From: DATDRS01 sp035291605
GTDB taxonomy: Bacteria; Chloroflexota; Anaerolineae; Anaerolineales; UBA6663
NCBI GenBank assembly: GCA_035291605.1
Contig: DATDRS010000066.1
Location: 1 to 5,014 of the forward strand
Direction: 5' to 3'
DNA: 5,014 bases
Shown: positions 1-5,014 of the stretch, one piece after another
How the letters are laid out: each line of letters starts with the position of its first letter
Numbering within the stretch: the first letter of the stretch is position 1
The notes under the pieces: generated by a model
Seen by the model: the letters and a program-made list of their open reading frames with translations, nothing else
Database searches by the model: none
Told to the model about the DNA's origin: nothing
Position numbers and translations under genes: made by a program

Positions 1-960
1 GCCTATGATCTGCCCGACGAAACGGCCTACGCCGAGACCTGCGCCGCCGTCGGCATGGTCTTTTGGAATCACCGCATGTCCCAGTTGACCGGCGACGGCA
101 AGTACGCCGACGTGATGGAGCGCGCGCTCTACAACGGCGCCATCAGCGGCGTGTCGCTGGACGGCCGGCGGTTCTTTTACGAGAACCCTCTGGCGTCGCG
201 CGGCGCCCATCACCGGCAGGACTGGTTCGACTGTGCGTGCTGCCCGCCGAACATCGCGCGCCTGATCGCCAGCGTCGGCGGCTACTTCTATTCCACCGAC
301 GCCGACGGCGTGTGGGTGCACCTCTATGCCAGCGGCGAGGCCCGGATGGCGGTGGGGGAGGCCGAGATCACGGCGCGGCAGACCACAAACTACCCGTGGG
401 AGGGGAGGGTAGAAATTACGCTGCATCCCGATCGGCCTCGGGTGTTTGCCCTGAACCTGCGGATTCCCGGCTGGTGCGAGGCCTTCACGGTGAGCATCAA
501 CGGCGCGCCCGCCTCCAACTCGACTACACGCCAAGGCTATGCGCGCCTCGCCCGCGAATGGCGCGCGGGGGACATCGTCACGCTCAGTCTGGCTATGCCG
601 GCGCAGTGGGTGCGGGCCAAGCCGGCCGTGCGGCAGATGCTGGGCCGGGTCGCGATCCAGCGCGGCCCGATCGTCTACTGCCTGGAGAGCGCGGATAATC
701 CGATTGCTCCGCTGGATCGCATCGCCCTACCGGAGGGCGGCGGCATCCTGCAAGCCGAATATCACCCGGACCTGTTGGGCGGCGTGACAGTGCTGCGCGG
801 CGACGCGCTGGCGCTGGACGATGGCGCCTGGAACGGCGCGCTCTACCGCGCCAAAACCAAAGCGGACAGCTACAGCCCGATTGAGATTACCGCCGTCCCC
901 TACTATGCCTGGGACAACCGCGAGCCGGGCGAGATGCGCGTGTGGCTGCGCAGCCGGTAA
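1..960 (+). CDS. GH127 (DUF1680) beta-L-arabinofuranosidase-like glycoside hydrolase, C-terminal part (5' end outside window)
   Basis: The frame is open from base 1 to a TAA at 958-960 and gives 319 residues, about half of a usual 600-650 residue GH127 protein; the N-terminal part lies upstream. Seen: an E-T-C motif at visible residues 12-14, an N-P-L segment followed by an H-H-R motif, then WFDCACCPPN with the paired Cys at visible residues 80-81, and a normal family ending (PYYAWDNREPGEMRVWL). Known: in the bifidobacterial enzyme HypBA1, a Glu and three Cys of these motifs bind zinc and one Cys of the CC pair is the nucleophile; the family removes beta-L-arabinofuranose or related sugars from plant glycans and glycoproteins. 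Inference: the zinc/Cys part of the active site is intact here, so the enzyme is probably functional. The acid/base Glu would lie upstream of the window. Substrate cannot be told from this half. A possible sugar-uptake link to the following MFS gene is weak, because that transporter type is usually an exporter. Confidence 0.93.
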   Translation, partial: AYDLPDETAYAETCAAVGMVFWNHRMSQLTGDGKYADVMERALYNGAISGVSLDGRRFFYENPLASRGAHHRQDWFDCACCPPNIARLIASVGGYFYSTDADGVWVHLYASGEARMAVGEAEITARQTTNYPWEGRVEITLHPDRPRVFALNLRIPGWCEAFTVSINGAPASNSTTRQGYARLAREWRAGDIVTLSLAMPAQWVRAKPAVRQMLGRVAIQRGPIVYCLESADNPIAPLDRIALPEGGGILQAEYHPDLLGGVTVLRGDALALDDGAWNGALYRAKTKADSYSPIEITAVPYYAWDNREPGEMRVWLRSR

Positions 961-987
961 TACGACGAAATTCAACTGCTCTTCTTC

Positions 988-2313
988 GTGTTCTATCTCA
1001 TCGTCGCCACCCAAGCGCTCTCGCTTGTCGGCAGTCGCATGACCTCGATCGGGCTGGGCATCTGGGTGTTCAGCCACACCGGCAACACCACGCCGCTACT
1101 GTTGACGGCCTTCTTCACTGAACTGCCGGGGATGCTGGCCGGCAGCCTGCTGGGCGTCCTCGTGGACCGCTGGGACCGACGGCGCGTGCTGATGCTGGCC
1201 GACGCGGGACAGGCCGTCGGGACGCTGATCTTGATGCTTGATTTCTTATTGGGCGGTTTCCGCGTGTGGCACCTTTACTTGATTGCACTGTTGCAGGGGA
1301 GTTGCATGGCGTTTCAACAGCCGGCCGAAGATGCGACGACAACGATGCTGGTGCCGGAGCATCACCGCGAACGCGCCAACGCCATCCGGCAGATCGCCTT
1401 CCCGCTCGCGGGCGTGGTCGCGCCCGTGCTGACGGGCAGCCTGTACGTCGCCATCGGCATCACAGGCGTCATGGCGATTGACCTCGCCACTTTTCTGGTC
1501 GCCGTCCTGGCCATTTATCTCATTCACATCCCGCGCCCCCGGCCGACTGAAGAGGGCCGCGCCGCGCAGGGGCGGATGCTTCAGGAATGGCTCGGCGGCC
1601 TGCGCTATCTGGCGGTTCGCCGCCCATTGCTCTACTTCGTGCTCTATCTGACGTTCATCAACTTTCTGCTGAACGGCCCGCTGGAACTGGCCATCCCTTA
1701 TCTAATCTCGGTGACCGGCAGCGAGGCGCTGATGGGCCGCTTGATGGGCGTGATGAGTTTCGGCGCTTTCACGGGCGCGGTCCTGGTCACCGTTTGGGGG
1801 GGCACGCGCCCGCGGATGCACACGCTCATGCCGGGCCTGCTGCTCAGCGGCGTCATGTTCTTGGCCTATGGCACGGCGCGCTCGCCGCTCGGCCTGGCCG
1901 TCTCCATCTTTCTCCTCATGGCGCCACTGCCGGTGATGAACGCGCTGTTCTTGTCCATCATGCAGGTCAAGACTCCGCCGGATATGCAGGGGCGGATTTT
2001 CGCCGTCGTCGGGCAACTGGGGTTTCTCGGCTCGACGACGTCGTTCCTCCTGACCGGCCCACTGGTGGATCGCTTCCTCAACCCGGCGGTGGGCGCGCCC
2101 GCGTGGCGGTGGGTAGAGCCGCTGGTGGGCCGCGCTCCCGGGGCCGGCATCGGGTTGCTGCTCGCCGCCACGGGCGTCATCATCTTCGCGGCGACGCTCG
2201 TCGCCTATGGCTCGCCGCAAATCCGCCGCCTCGAAACCAGCTTGCCCGATTACAAGGCGGTGGCAGCCGATAACCCTACGGCTGGAACGGCGCGGCGGCC
2301 AGCGCCACGTTGA
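988..2313 (+). CDS. MFS transporter, DHA3/MefA-like, 12 TM
   Basis: A 441-residue membrane protein with about 12 hydrophobic segments (roughly residues 2-28, 36-59, 67-90, 93-113, 133-158, 161-181, 204-230, 237-262, 267-288, 290-316, 326-350, 373-399). The loop after TM2 holds the MFS motif-A variant G-V-L-V-D-R-W-D-R-R-R (56-66), and the second half has the related P-D-M-Q-G-R-I-F signature (321-328). Both are typical of the macrolide/drug-efflux DHA3 branch, as is the C-terminal I-R-R-L-E-x-S-L-P-D. Length is normal. Inference: proton-driven export of a small molecule; the substrate is unknown. The GTG at 988 is chosen because it keeps TM1 whole. No Shine-Dalgarno sequence precedes it, and the next Met (1039) would cut TM1. 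The gene begins 27 bases after the GH127 stop in the same frame, so coupling or a shared transcript is likely. Its last 38 bases overlap the convergent lipoprotein gene. Confidence 0.92.
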   Translation: MFYLIVATQALSLVGSRMTSIGLGIWVFSHTGNTTPLLLTAFFTELPGMLAGSLLGVLVDRWDRRRVLMLADAGQAVGTLILMLDFLLGGFRVWHLYLIALLQGSCMAFQQPAEDATTTMLVPEHHRERANAIRQIAFPLAGVVAPVLTGSLYVAIGITGVMAIDLATFLVAVLAIYLIHIPRPRPTEEGRAAQGRMLQEWLGGLRYLAVRRPLLYFVLYLTFINFLLNGPLELAIPYLISVTGSEALMGRLMGVMSFGAFTGAVLVTVWGGTRPRMHTLMPGLLLSGVMFLAYGTARSPLGLAVSIFLLMAPLPVMNALFLSIMQVKTPPDMQGRIFAVVGQLGFLGSTTSFLLTGPLVDRFLNPAVGAPAWRWVEPLVGRAPGAGIGLLLAATGVIIFAATLVAYGSPQIRRLETSLPDYKAVAADNPTAGTARRPAPR

Positions 2314-2923
2314 CGGCCTGGCACCAGATGACGAGCGTCCGGTAGGGCGACAGGTCAGTACCGGCGGGGACGGTGTACTCCTGCGCGCCCGACAGGCTCT
2401 GCAGCGGCCCGATGACCAGACTGGGCGAATTCATCACCTCGCGGGTGAAGTTGGAGTAGTGCGTGGTGAGGTCGGCCGCGCCGGACAGCGTCACGACGAC
2501 GACGATGCCAGGATCCATGCTGAAGTCCGGGCTGAAGCGGATCACGCCGCTGGCCGGGTCAAAGGTGTATGACCCGGCGACGTTCACCTCTTCCTTGACG
2601 AACGCGCCCGAAACCAGGCGCGGCGTGGGCGTGGCCGGCGGCGGAGAAGTAGGCGTGGGGGGTAGTGGTGTAGACGTGGGAGGCGGCGCCGTCGCCGTGG
2701 GCTGGATCGTGGGCGTGGACGGCGCGGTCGTCGCCGTCGCCGCTTCCGTGGGTGGGGCCGAAGTTGAGGTCGCAGGTGGCGCGTCAGGTGTGGCCGGCAC
2801 ATCGGTGACGGCGACGTTGGGCGCGGTCGCCGACGGGGCCACGTTGGCCGTGAGCGACTCGGCGGCGGGCGCGGCGCAGGCCGTCAGGCTGAGCAGCAAA
2901 ATGAGCGTCAAGATTCGGCGCAT
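2276..2923 (-). CDS. DM13-domain lipoprotein with Pro/Thr-rich stalk
   Basis: A 215-residue exported protein. Residues 1-15 are a signal peptide (M-R-R, then a Leu-rich core) ending in the lipobox L-T-A-C, so Cys16 should be lipidated and the protein anchored outside the cytoplasmic membrane. Residues about 40-102 are low-complexity Pro/Thr/Ala/Ser, a flexible stalk. Residues about 103-215 resemble the DM13 domain: a V-S-G-x-F opening, an I-R-F-S-P-D-F-S strand, G-P-L-Q-S-L-S-G-A-Q-E-Y, then L-S-P-Y-R-T-L-V-I-W-C (Cys201) and a V-x-V-A-L-A-x-A-P-F ending. Known: DM13 is a small beta-rich extracellular domain, proposed to take part in redox or electron transfer through its conserved Cys; its role is not firmly established. 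The ATG at 2923 is chosen over upstream in-frame starts because it begins the signal peptide and has AAGGAG 11 bases upstream. The TAG stop lies inside the convergent MFS gene. Confidence 0.87.
   Translation of the reverse strand: MRRILTLILLLSLTACAAPAAESLTANVAPSATAPNVAVTDVPATPDAPPATSTSAPPTEAATATTAPSTPTIQPTATAPPPTSTPLPPTPTSPPPATPTPRLVSGAFVKEEVNVAGSYTFDPASGVIRFSPDFSMDPGIVVVVTLSGAADLTTHYSNFTREVMNSPSLVIGPLQSLSGAQEYTVPAGTDLSPYRTLVIWCQAVNVALAAAPFQP
2618..2806 (-). other. Low-complexity Pro/Thr/Ala stalk region of the lipoprotein
   Basis: Within the lipoprotein gene, about 63 codons read almost only Pro, Thr, Ala and Ser, with runs such as P-P-T-P-T-S-P-P-P. On the + strand this appears as repeated GGCGTGG/GTGGG-like words. 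It is a coding linker that places the C-terminal domain away from the membrane. Such stalks are common in Chloroflexota surface proteins and often vary in length between strains. Extracytoplasmic glycosylation is possible but not shown. Confidence 0.8.
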
Positions 2924-2934
2924 AGGTGGTCTGG

Positions 2935-2940
2935 CTCCTT
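2935..2940 (-). promoter_or_regulatory. Shine-Dalgarno site of the DM13 lipoprotein gene
   Basis: On the - strand, AAGGAG stands 11 bases before the ATG at 2923. It is the clearest ribosome binding site in the window. It fixes the start at the signal-peptide Met rather than at the upstream in-frame codons, which run back into the terminator hairpin. Confidence 0.7.
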
Positions 2941-2968
2941 GTTTCAGAAGATGCTCAGCAGGATAAAC

Positions 2969-2996
2969 GACGGTGCTTACAAAGGTATTAAGGTCC
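2969..2996 (-). promoter_or_regulatory. Candidate ECF-type promoter for the DM13 lipoprotein gene
   Basis: Reading the - strand, GGACCTT (2996-2990) is followed after 17 bases by CGTC (2972-2969), 45 bases before the ATG at 2923. ECF sigma factors commonly recognise a GGAAC-like -35 element and a CGTC/TCTGA-like -10 element with a spacer near 16-17 bases. The -35 has one mismatch to GGAACTT. I see no convincing sigma-70 promoter in the same stretch. With motifs this short, chance occurrence is quite possible, so this is only a lead. Confidence 0.25.
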
Positions 2997-3089
2997 TTCC
3001 GCGTGCGGGGATCGATGGCGCGGGCATGGCTTTCTTGCCAGGCGCAACCTGAAGGAGGGGCAGACGCAGAGAAAGAGCGGACACAAAGA

Positions 3090-3120
3090 GAAACCCGCTT
3101 TCCTGGAGAAAGCGGGTTTC
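3090..3120 (-). terminator. Rho-independent-type terminator after the mutase/sigma/anti-sigma unit
   Basis: A perfect 13-bp inverted repeat: GAAACCCGCTTTC at 3090-3102 and its reverse complement at 3108-3120, around a 5-base loop. On the - strand the stem is followed by the T-rich stretch TCTTTGTGT; on the + strand the bases after it are not T-rich, so the - strand is the likely direction. It starts 27 bases beyond the anti-sigma stop codon and separates that unit from the lipoprotein gene. The U tract is imperfect, so termination may be partial. Confidence 0.8.
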
Positions 3121-3146
3121 TCGTCACGGAAGGTCGTTTCCAAAAG

Positions 3147-3392
3147 TCAGCGCTTCTTCCAGTCGCGGAAAATTTTCAGCAAATCAGTTTTGACCTGCGG
3201 CTCAAGCGACTCTTCGGAGAGGCAGCCCATTAAATGAATCGTCTGCCGCATCTGATCCAGATACCGGCGGCAATTGTCGCAGCCCTCCAGATGCGATTCG
3301 AACCGCGCTCGCTCGGTCGGCGGCAGACTCCCCTCTAAATAGTCGGTGACCAGCTCTACCAGCTCCCGGCACGTCAATGCGGTCACGCCCAT
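3147..3392 (-). CDS. Short soluble zinc-finger (ZAS-type) anti-sigma factor
   Basis: An 81-residue protein taking the ATG at 3392 as start. Seen: T-C-R-E-L-V-E-L-V-T-D-Y-L-E-G near the N-terminus, then H-L-E-G-C-D-N-C, i.e. the HxxxCxxC zinc motif at His34, Cys38 and Cys41, with Cys8 as the likely fourth ligand and an extra Cys57. There is no hydrophobic segment, so it should be cytoplasmic; it ends in a basic helix (F-R-D-W-K-K-R). Known: zf-HC2/ZAS proteins bind and hold their partner ECF sigma factor, and some (RsrA, ChrR) let go upon an oxidative or related signal. The partner gene lies immediately upstream with a 7-base gap. GAGGAAGG at 3407-3414, within the last codons of the sigma gene, may serve as ribosome binding site, though 14 bases from the ATG is long. 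An in-frame TTG at 3416 would add 8 residues and overlap the sigma gene; it lacks a ribosome binding site and seems less likely. Confidence 0.9.
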   Translation of the reverse strand: MGVTALTCRELVELVTDYLEGSLPPTERARFESHLEGCDNCRRYLDQMRQTIHLMGCLSEESLEPQVKTDLLKIFRDWKKR

Positions 3393-3399
3393 CTGATCG

Positions 3400-4041
3400 T
3401 TACTTACCTTCCTCAAAGTATGATTCCAACGCCCGCCTCACCTTAGCCCGCGCGCGGTGCAAAAGCACTCTCTGGTTAGTCTCCGAAAGCTCCAGCGCGT
3501 TACATACTTCCTCCGCCGTCCAGCCATCCAGGTCGCGCAGCGTGATGACCTCGCGCTGGCTGGGGGGCAGGGCCTCGATGGCCCGCTGAACCTGCGCCAG
3601 CGTTTCCCGGGCTAAGAAGCGCTCTTCTGGCATCTCGTTCCACGCCGCCGGTTGGAGCGCCCAATGGCCCGGCGAGGCAGGATCGTCCAGCGCACGGAAC
3701 CGCTCGGCCGGGACCGCCGGTTCGGCGGGTTCAGCCTCAGGGTCCCAGAACGTCGAGAAGGGGATGGAACGGCTTTCGCGCTGGCCGCGCGTTTTGGCGC
3801 GATTCGTGAGGATGCGGAAGATCCAGGTTTTCAGCGCGGCGCGTCCCTCAAAGCGGGGCAGGCCCTCCAGGACGCCCAGCCACGTCTCCTGCGCCACGTC
3901 CTCGGCGATGGCCCGGTCGGGAACATACAGCATGGCCAGGCGCACTAACGAGGCGTGATAACGTTCAACCAGCGCTTCGAAAGCGATTTCGTCTCCGGTG
4001 CGCAGGGCTTCAACCAGTTTCCAATCTTCTTCAGATATCAA
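3400..4041 (-). CDS. ECF-type RNA polymerase sigma factor (sigma-70 family)
   Basis: A 213-residue sigma factor that would direct RNA polymerase to a set of target promoters. Seen: sigma-2 domain at about residues 20-88, with A-E-D-V-A-Q-E-T-W (46-54, core binding) and F-E-G-R-A-A-L-K-T-W-I-F-R-I-L-T-N-R-A (64-82, -10 recognition and melting); a Pro/Glu/Ala-rich linker at about 89-135 that includes P-G-H-W-A; sigma-4 domain at about 138-205, with L-P-P-S-Q-R-E-V-I-T-L-R-D and the recognition helix S-E-T-N-Q-R-V-L-L-H-R-A-R (176-188). There is no sigma-3 domain, as expected for ECF factors. The start is TTG at 4041, one base after the mutase TAA (the bases read TAAGTTG). No ATG or GTG fits without losing sigma-2, so translation probably depends on ribosomes finishing the mutase gene. 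The next gene encodes its likely anti-sigma partner. The linker pattern is, from memory, shared by an actinobacterial/Chloroflexota ECF subfamily. Confidence 0.94.
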   Translation of the reverse strand: MISEEDWKLVEALRTGDEIAFEALVERYHASLVRLAMLYVPDRAIAEDVAQETWLGVLEGLPRFEGRAALKTWIFRILTNRAKTRGQRESRSIPFSTFWDPEAEPAEPAVPAERFRALDDPASPGHWALQPAAWNEMPEERFLARETLAQVQRAIEALPPSQREVITLRDLDGWTAEEVCNALELSETNQRVLLHRARAKVRRALESYFEEGK

Positions 4042-4042
4042 C

Positions 4043-5014
<972 letters not shown>

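Noticed and set aside
1702..2220. Long - strand open frame opposite the MFS gene
   Set aside because: Charged, low-information translation typical of the antisense of a GC-rich membrane-protein gene; the + strand reading has 12 TM segments and MFS motifs.
2641..2760. Possible G-quadruplex on the + strand in the GTGGG-rich stalk-coding region
   Set aside because: Runs of three or more G are too few and about 10-20 bases apart; the pattern is explained by Pro/Thr codons on the other strand.
2463..2966. A 167-codon + strand open frame rich in Gly and Val opposite the lipoprotein gene
   Set aside because: It is the mirror of the Pro/Thr stalk codons; it has no family resemblance, and the - strand reading gives a lipobox and a DM13-like domain.
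3008..3050. Short inverted repeats (such as TGGC/GCCA) between the terminator and the lipoprotein promoter region, considered as an operator or second hairpin
   Set aside because: The stems are only 4-5 bp with mismatches, which is expected by chance in sequence of this composition.
2924..3127. In-frame extension of the lipoprotein gene upstream to 3127
   Set aside because: The extension would put about 68 non-hydrophobic residues before a clear signal peptide and lipobox, and it would begin inside the terminator hairpin. The ATG at 2923 has its own AAGGAG.
2973..3233. A + strand open frame across the 2924-3146 gap, with a GGAGGGG stretch near 3053
   Set aside because: It reads through the terminator hairpin and into the anti-sigma gene, has no recognisable protein pattern, and no start codon follows the purine-rich stretch at a useful distance.

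Overview
The window is GC-rich and gene-dense. It holds six protein-coding genes, two of them cut by the window edges, and no RNA gene, mobile element or CRISPR array that I can see. The best guess for the source is a Chloroflexota bacterium (Anaerolineae/Caldilinea-like). The grounds are a lipoprotein with a long Pro/Thr/Ala stalk ahead of a small C-terminal domain, an ECF sigma factor paired with a short zinc-finger anti-sigma factor, and a short acyl-CoA mutase large subunit without a cobalamin domain. This assignment is inference from style, not from a marker gene.

Left part, + strand (1-2313): the C-terminal half of a GH127 (DUF1680) beta-L-arabinofuranosidase-like glycosidase. It is followed in the same reading frame, 27 bases after its stop codon, by a complete MFS transporter of the DHA3/MefA-like type. 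The two may be co-transcribed. The transporter start (GTG at 988) has no visible ribosome binding site and is the least certain boundary here.

Right part, - strand (read from 5014 down to 2276): the 3' half of a methylmalonyl-CoA mutase-type large subunit, then an ECF sigma factor starting 1 base after the mutase stop, then a soluble HxxxCxxC anti-sigma factor 7 bases after the sigma stop. A perfect 13-bp hairpin terminator follows. This looks like one transcription unit in which the regulator pair is translationally linked to the mutase. Beyond the terminator, on the same strand, lies a separately initiated lipoprotein gene. Its product has a lipobox, a Pro/Thr stalk and a DM13-like C-terminal domain with the WC motif. 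Its 3' end overlaps the 3' end of the MFS gene by 38 bases, so the two halves of the window converge there.

The most interesting working idea, which is inference, is that the sigma/anti-sigma pair is thiol- or redox-responsive and that the DM13 lipoprotein is one of its targets. The anti-sigma has the Cys/His spacing I recall for RsrA and no membrane segment. The upstream region of the lipoprotein gene carries a weak ECF-like promoter candidate, GGACCTT-N17-CGTC. I see no clearly unprecedented system: each gene belongs to a recognisable family.
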